A DNA stretch of 64,000 bases, taken from positions 1,054,001 to 1,118,000 of the forward strand of contig NZ_FZMZ01000006.1 in the NCBI RefSeq assembly GCF_900187325.1, written 5' to 3'. This DNA is from Virgibacillus ndiopensis. GTDB lineage: Bacteria; Bacillota; Bacilli; Bacillales; Amphibacillaceae. The stretch's first letter is position 1; every line of letters starts with the position of its first letter. Made by a program: the position numbers and the translations under genes. Below are positions 25,081-33,836 of this stretch, in pieces. The notes under the pieces were generated by a model, which was given only the letters and a program-made list of their open reading frames with translations, ran no database searches and was not told the origin of the DNA.

Positions 25081-26526
25081 ATGAATGAAGTTAACACTAC
25101 AAATTATTTAATGAGTATAAACGGTGAATGGGTTGGTAAAGAACTTGATACATTGGAAGTAGTTAACCCAGCCAACGGCCAAATTGTTGGTACCGTACCA
25201 AACGGCAGGGAAAGAGAAGCTGCACAGGCAATCGAGGCTGCACATGAAGCCTTCCTCACGTGGTCACAAACAACTGCATATGAACGAGCCGGTTATTTAA
25301 AGCGTTTATACCAGCTTATGTTAGATAATCAGGAAGAATTAGCGCAACTAATGACCATGGAAATGGGTAAGCCGATTCGTGAATCAAGAGGAGAAGTAAA
25401 GTACGCTGCTTCCTTTATCGAATGGTTTGCTGAGGAAGGCAAGCGTGTTTACGGTGAAACGATTCCTTCACACGCATCAAACAAGCGCTTACAGGTATGG
25501 AAGAAGCCTATTGGTGTTGTTGCCGCGATTACGCCTTGGAATTTTCCAGCAGCAATGTTGACCCGGAAAATGGGTCCAGCATTAGCTGCGGGATGTACCG
25601 TAATAATGAAACCATCAGGTGAAAGTCCTTTATCAGCTGTTAAATTGATGGAGTTATGTGAAGAGGCTGGATTTCCAAAAGGTGTCGTTAACCTAGTCAC
25701 AGGCTCTTCATCCAAAATCGCTAAGGCAATTATGAACGATGCAAGAGTTCGTAAAATTACGTTTACCGGTTCGACTGAAGTTGGAAAAATTTTAATCCGG
25801 CAAAGTGCGGATCAGGTAAAACGATTGTCATTAGAGCTTGGTGGGCATGCACCGTTAATTGTTCTTGATGATGCAAACGTTGATCTGGCAGTTAAAGGTG
25901 TGATGGCTTCTAAATTTAGAAATGCTGGTCAGACATGTATTTGTGCAAACCGTATTTATGTTCAAGCGGGTATTTATGATGAATTTGTTGAAAAATTTGC
26001 TAAAGCAGTTGAACAATTAAAGGTTGGTAATGGAGCGAGTGAATCTGTTGATATTGGTCCATTAATCAATCAGGCTGGTTTGGATAAAGTGAACGATCAT
26101 GTACAAGATGCAATAACAAAAGGTGCGTCAATCGTAATTGGAGGAGAGCCGATTACAAAAGACGGTGGAGTTTTCTATGCCCCTACCGTAATCAAAGATG
26201 TAGATCAATCGATGGTTGTGATGCAGGAAGAAACATTTGGTCCGGTAGCTCCTGTTCAAAAAATAGCATCTGAAGAAGAAGCAGTTAAATTAGCTAATGA
26301 TACACCATACGGTTTAGCTGCCTACGTTTTTACAGAAAATGTTGCAAGGGGAACCCGGGTAATTGAGCAATTGAATTTTGGGATAGTTGGTTGGAATGAT
26401 GGAGCTCCATCAGCTGCACAAGTTCCTTTTGGTGGAATGAAAGAGAGCGGTATTGGTCGTGAAGGCGGACATGAAGGAATCGATGCTTTTGTAGAGTCGC
26501 AATACGTTTCAATTGGGTTAGAGTAA
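25081..26526 (+). CDS. doeC: NAD(P)-dependent semialdehyde dehydrogenase, DoeC/GabD-like
   Basis: A 481-residue aldehyde dehydrogenase. The substrate-activating Glu is in LSLELGGHAPLIV and the catalytic Cys in NAGQTCICANRIYV; ITPWNFPAAMLTRKMGPALA and FTGSTEVGKIL form the cofactor site. It resembles succinate-semialdehyde dehydrogenase. In the ectoine pathway this position is DoeC, which oxidises aspartate 4-semialdehyde to aspartate. ATG 25081 is preferred over GTG 25075 because of spacing from GGAG. Directly behind the aminotransferase whose aldehyde product it would use. Confidence 0.82.
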   Translation: MNEVNTTNYLMSINGEWVGKELDTLEVVNPANGQIVGTVPNGREREAAQAIEAAHEAFLTWSQTTAYERAGYLKRLYQLMLDNQEELAQLMTMEMGKPIRESRGEVKYAASFIEWFAEEGKRVYGETIPSHASNKRLQVWKKPIGVVAAITPWNFPAAMLTRKMGPALAAGCTVIMKPSGESPLSAVKLMELCEEAGFPKGVVNLVTGSSSKIAKAIMNDARVRKITFTGSTEVGKILIRQSADQVKRLSLELGGHAPLIVLDDANVDLAVKGVMASKFRNAGQTCICANRIYVQAGIYDEFVEKFAKAVEQLKVGNGASESVDIGPLINQAGLDKVNDHVQDAITKGASIVIGGEPITKDGGVFYAPTVIKDVDQSMVVMQEETFGPVAPVQKIASEEEAVKLANDTPYGLAAYVFTENVARGTRVIEQLNFGIVGWNDGAPSAAQVPFGGMKESGIGREGGHEGIDAFVESQYVSIGLE

Positions 26527-26547
26527 ATTGCAGAAAGGATTGTGATC

Positions 26548-26934
26548 TTGTTGAAAGAGGTTATCCAAACGGCGAATGCACCTAAACCAAGTGGACCATA
26601 CTCACAAGGCGTTAAAGCTGGCCAATTTATCTTTGTGTCAGGAATGGATGGCGTTCATCCGGATGGAGAATTGGCGGGAGAAACAATTGCATCACAAGCA
26701 GCAGCGAGTTTGGAAAATATTAAAAATGTTTTAGCGGAAAAAGGTGCAAAGCTATCCGACATTGTTCAAATTTCATGTCATTTATCGGAATTAAATCAAG
26801 AGAATGTTAATGAATTCAATAAGGTTTATGCAACATATTTTGAAGATGTCGAGGTAAAACCAGCGCGAATTACCGTTGGTAGTCAGCTGCTAGGAGTAAA
26901 GGTAGAAATTACTGCTATTGCTTCCGTAAATTAA
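26548..26934 (+). CDS. RidA family enamine/imine deaminase
   Basis: A 128-residue YjgF/RidA protein: APKPSGPYSQGVKAG at the start, then SGMDGVHPDGEL, and PARITVGSQLLGVKVEI, with the conserved Arg of the active site. RidA hydrolyses reactive 2-aminoacrylate-type enamines released by PLP dehydratases. That suits this operon, which encodes a EutB-like dehydratase further on. The start is TTG 26548, eight bases after AAAGGA; GTG 26542 and TTG 26551 are alternatives. Confidence 0.88.
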   Translation: MLKEVIQTANAPKPSGPYSQGVKAGQFIFVSGMDGVHPDGELAGETIASQAAASLENIKNVLAEKGAKLSDIVQISCHLSELNQENVNEFNKVYATYFEDVEVKPARITVGSQLLGVKVEITAIASVN

Positions 26935-26991
26935 TCTCGTGGAAGGGAGTTGATCGAATGGACTCCCATCTTTTTAAGAGGAGGCATGGAT

Positions 26992-28203
26992 GTGGATACG
27001 AAAACTAAAGCAATGCTGTTACGGTCGAATGAGATGGCGGAACAGTTGGTTGCATGGCGGCGAAAACTCCACAAGTACCCTGAATTGAGCTTTCAAGAAG
27101 TGGAAACAGCTCGATTTGTTGCTAAGAGTTTGAAGGAAATACCTGGTATGCGTGTTGAAGAGGGGGTAGGATATCCAACAGCAGTTGTTGGAACGCTTTC
27201 GTCTGGTTCTGGTCCTACTATTGCTATTCGAGCCGATATCGATGCCCTACCTATTCAAGAGGAAAATGATCATGATTATAGATCCAATAATAAAGGTGTG
27301 ATGCATGCGTGTGGACATGATGCACATACAACGATCGGATTAGGAGTTGCTCATCTGCTAGGGGAAAGTTTTCAAAATGAGGAAATTAAGGGAACGGTGA
27401 AATTTTTGTTTCAGCCTGCTGAAGAAATGGCAAATGAGTTCGGCTCAACAGGTGCTCCGTACATGATTCAAGCGGGTGCATTAGATGATGTAGATTGTAC
27501 AATTGCACTTCATATGAGCCCGGAAAATCAGCTTGGTGAGGTTCAGGTTCATGATGGTTATAGCATGGCCAATGTGGATGTGTTTGAAGCAAAAGTATAT
27601 GGAACAGGCGGTCATGGAGCATATCCTCATCTTGGTACAGATCCGGTATGGATGCTCGGTCCAGTGTTACAGGCATTACATGGGATTGTAGCACGACGAA
27701 TATCACCTTTAGATCCTGCTGTGATTAGTGTTGGAAGTATTCAAAGTGGATCTGCTAGCAATGTTATTCCATCTGAATTAGCAGTGAAAGGAACCATCCG
27801 TAGCTATCACCCTGATGTCCGAAAGTTACTGCATGCTGAATTAGAAAAGGCTTTTTCATTGGTCAAGGCCTTGGACGGTGAATATGAATTAACGATAACC
27901 CCAGAAGATCCTTCACTAAAAAATGATCCAGCGGTTAATAGATTAATTAAAGCAACGATCAAAGATTTTTATCCGCACTACACGGTGTTGGAAACCCCTT
28001 TTGGATTAGGAGGAGAAGACTTTGCCCATATGACACAGGTTATACCGGGAGCCATGTTTTTTCTTGGTTGTGCAGTTGGTGACGATAAGATACGAGATTT
28101 GCATACACCACATTTTGATATAGATGAAAGGGTATTGCCCGTTGGAGTCTCTATTTTAGCAGAATCTGCACGACGTTTTTTGATGGAAGCGGACGCGCGA
28201 TAA
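26992..28203 (+). CDS. M20 family deacetylase, DoeB2-like
   Basis: A 403-residue zinc amidohydrolase of the M20D (hippurate/acetyl-diaminopimelate deacetylase) type: LRKLHKYPELSFQEVETARF-like start, metal motifs MHACGHDAHT and LFQPAEE, the dimerisation domain GTGGHGAYPHLGTDP and the final metal His region TPHFDIDE. In ectoine breakdown the N-acetyl-diaminobutyrate must be deacetylated. The classic DoeB is of a different (AstE/AspA) fold; an M20-type replacement is known in annotated ectoine loci as DoeB2. GTG 26992 is chosen because AGAGGAGG is seven bases upstream; ATG 26986 is too close. Confidence 0.8.
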   Translation: MDTKTKAMLLRSNEMAEQLVAWRRKLHKYPELSFQEVETARFVAKSLKEIPGMRVEEGVGYPTAVVGTLSSGSGPTIAIRADIDALPIQEENDHDYRSNNKGVMHACGHDAHTTIGLGVAHLLGESFQNEEIKGTVKFLFQPAEEMANEFGSTGAPYMIQAGALDDVDCTIALHMSPENQLGEVQVHDGYSMANVDVFEAKVYGTGGHGAYPHLGTDPVWMLGPVLQALHGIVARRISPLDPAVISVGSIQSGSASNVIPSELAVKGTIRSYHPDVRKLLHAELEKAFSLVKALDGEYELTITPEDPSLKNDPAVNRLIKATIKDFYPHYTVLETPFGLGGEDFAHMTQVIPGAMFFLGCAVGDDKIRDLHTPHFDIDERVLPVGVSILAESARRFLMEADAR

Positions 28204-28227
28204 TCTGAGGAGAGAGCGCAGTCTTTC

Positions 28228-28640
28228 GTGATTGCGTGCAATAACAAGAAGTGACCGCGCAATCTCCCGAGAGAAGCGTGCAATAAAGTGAAACAACCGC
28301 GCGAACCCCGGGATAGCGCGCAATAACGAGCATAAAGCGTGCAAACTCCCAAGAGAAGCGTGCGATAACATGAGTAAGGCGCGCAATCTTCCGGGAGAAT
28401 CGTGCAATAACAAGAAGTGACCGCGCAATCTCCCGAGAGAAGCGTGCAATAAAGTGAAAAAACCGCGCAAACTCCGGGACAGTGCACAATAACGAGAATA
28501 AAACGCGCAATCCCTGGAGAGAAGAGCGCAATAACATGAATAAAGCGTGCAATCATTCAAAAGAAGAGCGCAATAACGAGAAAAAAGCGTGCAAACTCTC
28601 AAACTAAGCGTGCAAAAACAATAATCAACCGCCCAAACTT
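28228..28640. repeat. Minisatellite of about ten 42-bp units
   Basis: Each unit joins two 20-22-bp halves, roughly GCGTGCAATAACAAGAA and GCGCAATCTCCCGAGAGAA. A 59-base stretch starting at 28235 recurs without change at 28401, so a four-unit block of 166 bp was duplicated. The array lies within the ectoine operon, between the deacetylase and the EutB-like gene. Open frames read through it in three minus-strand frames, which is a by-product of the periodicity. Confidence 0.9.
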
Positions 28641-28697
28641 AGGGGAGGATCACGTATTAAATAGTCAAATGAATAAATAGCAACAGGGGGGAATAGA

Positions 28698-29687
28698 ATG
28701 GCAGAAAAACCTGTTGTCCTGCGTGATGTTTGGGAGGCTCGGAAGCGGATTTCTTCAATAGTACAGAAATCTCCTTTAATTTATTCCCCTGCATTATCCG
28801 AATTTACAGGGACTTCCGTTCATTTAAAGCTGGAAAATTTAAATGTAAGTGGTTCGTTTAAAATTAGAGGTGCAACAAACAAGATTTTAAGTTTGACACC
28901 AGAAGAACGGCAGCGTGGTGTGACGACATTCTCAACTGGTAATTTTGGGATGAGTGTAGCGTATGTTGCTCGAAAACTAGGAATTAATGCAACGATTTGT
29001 ATTTCAAACCGGGTTCCAAAAGCGAAAGTGGATGCGCTACAGCGTTCAGGGGCACAAATAGAAATTTGTGGTGTGTCCCAGGATGATGCTGAGAAGCGTA
29101 GTTATCAGTTGGAACGGGAACAGGGTCTCACTGTTATTCATCCATTTGACGATCCATATATTATTGCGGGGCAAGGAACAATTGGTTTGGAGTTACTGGA
29201 TGATTTACCTGAAGTGGATACTGTAATTGGAGGACTATCTGGTGGTGGCTTGCATTCCGGGTTAGGAATTGCTTTAAAATCAACCGATCTAGGGATTCAG
29301 GTTATTGGACTATCAACGGCACAAGGGGCAACGATGTATGAGAGTATCCAAGCGGGAAAGCCGGTTATAATCGAGGAACAGGATACGTTGGCTGATAGTT
29401 TGCTAGGTGGGATCGGACTTAACAATCAATATACATTTGATATGGTTCAGCATTATGTTGATGACATTCTTTTATTGGATGAGGATGAGATTGCTGAAGG
29501 GATGGCATTTATGCTTGATAAACATCGGATGGTAATTGAGGGTGCAGCTGCTTCTGGAATTGGAGCTATTTTACATCATAAGGTTCGATTAGGCTCGCAT
29601 GTTGTAGTTGTCGTCAGTGGTGGAAGTGTTGATACATCCGTCATAATGGATATAGCAGAGAAGTATATTTCCAATATCCCGGAATAA
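28698..29687 (+). CDS. eutB: Hydroxyectoine utilisation dehydratase EutB-like, PLP-dependent
   Basis: A 329-residue fold-type II PLP enzyme related to threonine dehydratase and serine racemase. The PLP Lys is in SGSFKIRGATNKI and the phosphate-binding loop in GGLSGGGLHSG. Stretches I associate with EutB are NRVPKAKVDALQ, GVSQDDAEK, IAGQGTIGLELL and TLADSLLGGIGLNN. EutB acts on hydroxylated ectoine derivatives before they join the ectoine pathway. GGGGGGAA precedes the ATG. The usual partners EutA and EutC are absent here; a D-aminotransferase and an alanine racemase-like gene follow instead. Confidence 0.8.
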   Translation: MAEKPVVLRDVWEARKRISSIVQKSPLIYSPALSEFTGTSVHLKLENLNVSGSFKIRGATNKILSLTPEERQRGVTTFSTGNFGMSVAYVARKLGINATICISNRVPKAKVDALQRSGAQIEICGVSQDDAEKRSYQLEREQGLTVIHPFDDPYIIAGQGTIGLELLDDLPEVDTVIGGLSGGGLHSGLGIALKSTDLGIQVIGLSTAQGATMYESIQAGKPVIIEEQDTLADSLLGGIGLNNQYTFDMVQHYVDDILLLDEDEIAEGMAFMLDKHRMVIEGAAASGIGAILHHKVRLGSHVVVVVSGGSVDTSVIMDIAEKYISNIPE

Positions 29688-29702
29688 TCAGGGGAGGTTT
29701 TT

Positions 29703-30536
29703 GTGTTGAATAAAATGTTGTTTAATGATCGAATCATGGATAGGGAAAACTTGATCAACATTGAGGACCGTGGCTATCAATTTGGTGATGGAATTTATGA
29801 AGTTATCGGAGTATATGATGGTAATCCGCTAATGCTGGATGAACATTTGGAACGATTAGAAAGAAGTGCTAGAGAAGTCCTGCTTACATTACCAAGTTCG
29901 ATTGATGATTTGAAAAATAAATTGATAGAGTTAGTTGCGGTAAACGAATTGGTAGAAGGGATTATCTATATGCAAGTGTCAAGGGGAGCGGCCGAAAGAT
30001 TGCATGAGTTTCCGAAATCAGATGTATCTCCAGTTACAGTTGCATATACAAGAGCCGAAGACCGAATGACCGATATCGAAAATAAAGGGGCGACAGCGGT
30101 ACTCACTGAAGATATTCGTTGGTTACGATGTGATATAAAAACACTTAATTTGCTTCCAAATGTGCTTGCAAAGCAGCAAGCAGTAGAAAATAATGCAATT
30201 GAAGCTATACTCCATCGTGGTAAAACGGTAACAGAGGCTAGTGCTTCGAACGTGTTTATCGTGATGGGTAGGGAAATATACACGCACCCTGCAAACAACT
30301 TTATTTTAAATGGTATTACAAGACGAAAAGTGCTCCAATTATGTGATGAATTAAATCTAAAGGTAAATGAGGTTACGTATACGATTGGCGATTTATTGGA
30401 TGCGGATGAGGTTTTTATAACTGCAACTAAATTGGATGTTGTACCAATTTTAAAAGTTGATAACCACACAATTGGGACAGGTAAACCGGGCGAAATTACG
30501 AAAAAAGTTTTACAAGCGTTTCGTTCACTTTATTAA
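29703..30536 (+). CDS. D-amino acid aminotransferase
   Basis: A 277-residue class IV (fold-type IV) PLP enzyme. Marks are NIEDRGYQFGDGIYEVI, VSRGAAER, the PLP Lys in DIRWLRCDIKTLNLLPNVLA, EASASNVFIV and LNGITRRKVLQL. The length and the absence of a branched-chain signature fit D-alanine/D-amino acid transaminase. The start is GTG 29703 or TTG 29706, both behind GGGGAGG. It is 15 bases after the EutB-like gene and 42 before the racemase, suggesting a shared pathway through a D-amino acid. Confidence 0.88.
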   Translation: MLNKMLFNDRIMDRENLINIEDRGYQFGDGIYEVIGVYDGNPLMLDEHLERLERSAREVLLTLPSSIDDLKNKLIELVAVNELVEGIIYMQVSRGAAERLHEFPKSDVSPVTVAYTRAEDRMTDIENKGATAVLTEDIRWLRCDIKTLNLLPNVLAKQQAVENNAIEAILHRGKTVTEASASNVFIVMGREIYTHPANNFILNGITRRKVLQLCDELNLKVNEVTYTIGDLLDADEVFITATKLDVVPILKVDNHTIGTGKPGEITKKVLQAFRSLY

Positions 30537-30578
30537 CCAAATCTAAAAAAATAAATACACATTGGAGGGGACTGTGCT

Positions 30579-31712
30579 GTGCTACATTCGTTCATTTTGA
30601 CATCTCATAGCCCGACTGTTGCGGAAGTGGATTTAAAGGCTTTTAGATGTAATGTGAAGATGTTAAAAAAACATGTAAAAAACAGTATTTTTTTAGCAGT
30701 AGTAAAAACAAATGCGTACGGACACGGTATCGTTCCAATTGGTTGTGAAGCTGTTAACGCTGGGGCAGATCGAATTGGTGTTACTACTGTTGAAGAAGGT
30801 GCACTGCTTCGTGAAAATGGGATTACGGTTCCTATTCATATTTTAAGTTCCGTTATCCCAAAGCAAGCAATTGATGTTGTTACATATGGTCTGACAGCTT
30901 CTATTTCTTCCATACAACTGGCAGAGCATATTAGTAAGGAAGCAACGAAGCAAAATCGAACCATTCCTGTACATTTAAAAATAGATACGGGTCTTCACAG
31001 ATTTGGGGTTGATCCAGCAAGTCTTTTCGATTTTTGTAAGGCATGTTATCATCTGCCGGGATTATATTGGGAAGGTATCTATACCCATTTCTCCTGTGCA
31101 GATGAGGGGGATTGGGTGACGACCGAACAGCAATTTGCATTATTTATGAACACTGTTTCAGCTTTAAGGAAGGCTGGATTCGACTTTTCAATTCATCATG
31201 TTGGAGGGTCAACCATCGCAATTGAGAGGGAAGACATGCACCTCGATATGGTAAGGCCCGGGGTTGTTTTATTTGGGTATCCACCTGCCCTTCGTCAACA
31301 GGATGTCGTTCCTCTAAAATCGGTAATGACATTAAAGTCGAACCTTCTTCATGTTCAGGAACTACCACCAAACACTGCCGTTGGCTACGGTGGAAAATAT
31401 GTAACGACTACAACTGAAAAGATTGCAATTGTTCCAATCGGCCTTGGTGATGGATACCAGAGATCCTTATCAAATAAGGGAGAGATGCTCGTCAACGGGA
31501 AGAGAGCAAAGATTGTTGGTACCGTATCATTGGATCAAACATTATTAGATGTCACGCCTATACCAGGTGTTGATGTTGGAGATGAAGTCGTTATCATGGG
31601 TAAACAAGGTGATGAAGAAATTACAGCTCGTGAAATTGCAGACTGGATGAATAGTATTGTGGATGAAGTTCTGGCTAGTTTGACGCAACGAATTAGACGT
31701 GTTTATGTGTAA
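30579..31712 (+). CDS. Alanine racemase family protein
   Basis: A 377-residue PLP barrel enzyme. The PLP Lys is in AVVKTNAYGHG; LKIDTGLHRFGVDP, YTHFSCADEGD and DMVRPGVVLFGYPP follow. The second catalytic Tyr is in TAVGYGGKY. The normally well kept GRVCMDQ loop reads GTVSLDQTLLDV, so substrate preference may differ from housekeeping Alr. The GTG start has GGAGGGG eight bases upstream. Located inside a catabolic operon next to a D-aminotransferase, it is more likely a catabolic or broad-specificity racemase than the cell-wall enzyme. Confidence 0.85.
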   Translation: MLHSFILTSHSPTVAEVDLKAFRCNVKMLKKHVKNSIFLAVVKTNAYGHGIVPIGCEAVNAGADRIGVTTVEEGALLRENGITVPIHILSSVIPKQAIDVVTYGLTASISSIQLAEHISKEATKQNRTIPVHLKIDTGLHRFGVDPASLFDFCKACYHLPGLYWEGIYTHFSCADEGDWVTTEQQFALFMNTVSALRKAGFDFSIHHVGGSTIAIEREDMHLDMVRPGVVLFGYPPALRQQDVVPLKSVMTLKSNLLHVQELPPNTAVGYGGKYVTTTTEKIAIVPIGLGDGYQRSLSNKGEMLVNGKRAKIVGTVSLDQTLLDVTPIPGVDVGDEVVIMGKQGDEEITAREIADWMNSIVDEVLASLTQRIRRVYV

Positions 31713-31745
31713 CAAAACTTCTAAAACGAAATGGGGGAATCATGC

Positions 31746-33296
31746 ATGGACTTTTTATCCGTAATCCCGCCGATTGTTGCAGTGGTATTAGCAATTATTA
31801 CAAAACGTGTGTTGTTGTCTCTATTTATCAGTATTTGGGTAGGTGGTTTAATCGCTGCAGGGGGAGATCCTTTTGAAGCTGTTGCAGTAACATTCACATG
31901 GATGAAGGATGTTATGATTGATCCATGGAATGCACGTTTTCTAGTTATGACAGCGTTACTTGGGACAGGTGCTGCGTTTATGTTTAAAACGGGTGGATCT
32001 GACGGTCTTATCCGGGTATTGGAAAAGAAATTAACCACTAAAAAAAGAGTGCAATTTTTACCATACTTCTTAGGCATTATCATTTTCTTTAATGATTATG
32101 TGAACTCCGTTATTGTTGGAAATGCTTCTAAAGACGTTACCGCAAAGCATAAAGTATCCAGGGAAAAATTATCGTACATAATTGACTCAACCTCGGCTCC
32201 TATGGCTACTTTAGGTCCAGTATCGGATTGGATTGGCTTTCAAGTATCGTTAATCGCAGCAGCCTTTGCTAGTGTAAGTATCATAGGTGTAGAACCATAT
32301 TTCGCGTTTTTACAATCGATTCCATGGAATTTTTATGCGATTCTTTGTCTCTTGGCAGTCCCAATGATTATTGCTGGTAAAGATTTTGGACCGATGGCAA
32401 AGGCGGAACATCGTGCACAAACTACTGGAAATCTGATACCTGAGGGATCGACACCGTTGTCTTCCGTTGATCAGGATTTGGGTGAACCATTTACGAAAGA
32501 GGGAAGTGTCTGGAATTTTATCCTACCTCTTGTAGCGCTTATTTCAGTAAGTGTTTGGGGGTTGTGGTATACCGGTGGCGGGGCTACAGGGAAAGCGATG
32601 ATGGATGCATTGGCGGATACGGATGTTTCCATTGCCCTTACATGGGGTGCATTTGCTATGACATTGGTTGGTCTCATTCTTGCGCTTGTTCAAGGTATGG
32701 GTTTTAAAGCGTGTGAAGATACGCTGTTAGGTGGGATTAGAACAATGCTCCCTGCTCTTGTTATTATTGTTTTGGCATGGTCAATTGGTACAGTTACATC
32801 CGAATTAGGTACCGCTGAGTTTGTGGTTGATGCAACGCAAGGTTGGATGACGGCAGCTCTTGTACCATTTTTAGTATTTATTATTGGTATGTTTATCTCG
32901 TTTGCAACTGGTACATCCTGGGGGACAATGTCCATTCTTACTCCAATCGCTATACCGTTAGCATACACATTTGGTGGAATTGATCTTGTCCACATCGTAA
33001 TTGGAGCTGTTTTTGCGGGAGCTATTTTTGGTGACCATGTTTCGCCAATTTCCGATACAACTGTTATGGCATCGATATTTGCCGGTTCGGATCACATCGC
33101 TCATGTAAATACACAGGCTCCGTATGCACTTGTGCCAGCAGGGATTTCAGGTGTATTATATTTATTATATTCGTTGATTGGAAGTAGTATTGTTTTGTTG
33201 ATTGCAGGCGTTGTAATCCAATTTATCCTACTCCGCTATTTAGGAAATCGGCATGAAAAAAAATACATGGAAGCGGAGGATAGAATTGGGGCTTAA
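31746..33296 (+). CDS. NhaC-type Na+/H+ antiporter family carrier
   Basis: A 516-residue membrane protein with about 12 hydrophobic segments. NhaC-family marks are IIFFNDYVNSVIVGNASKDV, STSAPMATLGPVSDWI, FATGTSWGTMSILTPIAIPL and FGDHVSPISDTTVMAS. Members exchange Na+ for H+, but relatives move malate/lactate or amino acids. ATG 31746 is six bases after TGGGGGAA. As the last gene of the ectoine operon, and with no other carrier in that operon, it is a candidate uptake system for ectoine or its products (inference). Confidence 0.85.
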   Translation: MDFLSVIPPIVAVVLAIITKRVLLSLFISIWVGGLIAAGGDPFEAVAVTFTWMKDVMIDPWNARFLVMTALLGTGAAFMFKTGGSDGLIRVLEKKLTTKKRVQFLPYFLGIIIFFNDYVNSVIVGNASKDVTAKHKVSREKLSYIIDSTSAPMATLGPVSDWIGFQVSLIAAAFASVSIIGVEPYFAFLQSIPWNFYAILCLLAVPMIIAGKDFGPMAKAEHRAQTTGNLIPEGSTPLSSVDQDLGEPFTKEGSVWNFILPLVALISVSVWGLWYTGGGATGKAMMDALADTDVSIALTWGAFAMTLVGLILALVQGMGFKACEDTLLGGIRTMLPALVIIVLAWSIGTVTSELGTAEFVVDATQGWMTAALVPFLVFIIGMFISFATGTSWGTMSILTPIAIPLAYTFGGIDLVHIVIGAVFAGAIFGDHVSPISDTTVMASIFAGSDHIAHVNTQAPYALVPAGISGVLYLLYSLIGSSIVLLIAGVVIQFILLRYLGNRHEKKYMEAEDRIGA

Positions 33297-33336
33297 GGTA
33301 AAAATGTCTTGAGAATTTATCTATAATGGCTCTTTT

Positions 33337-33790
33337 CGTAAATCTTGTTTGCTTTTAACCTCGTAGTTTCAGTAAAATGCGACGTAAATTAATGCTAGGG
33401 CTGTCGTTCCGGAAATACACATCGCTTTCCGCGGGCTCGCGCTGAGCCTCCTCGCTCGCAAAGATCACTCCCTGTGGGGTCTCAGCGTCTTCGCTTTCCC
33501 GCAGGAGTCAACGTGTATTTCCTCCACTAGTTTGTGCTTTATATCCTCATTTGATTTAATGAGGAATTGAAAGATTATATAGCAGTCCGTATACACGGAG
33601 ACTCCTGGGGGAGATGAGGCATCGGTGAGACCCCGGAGCGTGTCAGCGTGAGGAGGCTCATCAGCCGCCCTAAGGGAAGCGTAGTGTATACGGGCTGCGG
33701 GACAAAAGAACGTTCAAAAATGTGTAACCTCACACCAATTACGTCGCAGTTTATGTTTTTTATGTAAAATAAAACAACAATCTTTTAGAA
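33337..33790. mobile_element. MITE-like element, copy 1 (palindromic modules)
   Basis: The ends are inverted repeats: CGTAAATCTTG...TAAAATGCGACGTAA on the left and TTACGTCGCA...CAACAATCTTT on the right. Inside are two GC-rich imperfect palindromes, 33411-33522 (bounded by GGAAATACAC and GTGTATTTCC) and 33592-33698 (bounded by GCAGTCCGTATACAC and GTGTATACGGGCTGC). No gene is present. The element fills the gap between the NhaC gene and tartrate dehydrogenase. Related copies are at 46041, 48301 and 60447. Confidence 0.75.
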
Positions 33791-33836
33791 ACCAGCTTTA
33801 AAAATTACTCAATTGAAGGTTTTGAGGAGGCCACTT

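Noticed and set aside
23673-26526. Plain GABA utilisation pair gabT-gabD
   Set aside because: Sequence alone allows it, but the flanking DoeA-like, deacetylase and EutB-like genes and shared operator favour the diaminobutyrate pathway. Kept as an alternative in the entries.
27978-28602. Overlapping minus-strand open frames rich in Cys, Arg and Leu across the 28.2-kb repeat
   Set aside because: They run in three frames through a tandem repeat; the repeat period avoids stops. No start signal or domain.
30579-31712. Housekeeping alanine racemase
   Set aside because: Possible, but placement inside a catabolic operon and the altered GRVCMDQ loop argue for another main role; not excluded.
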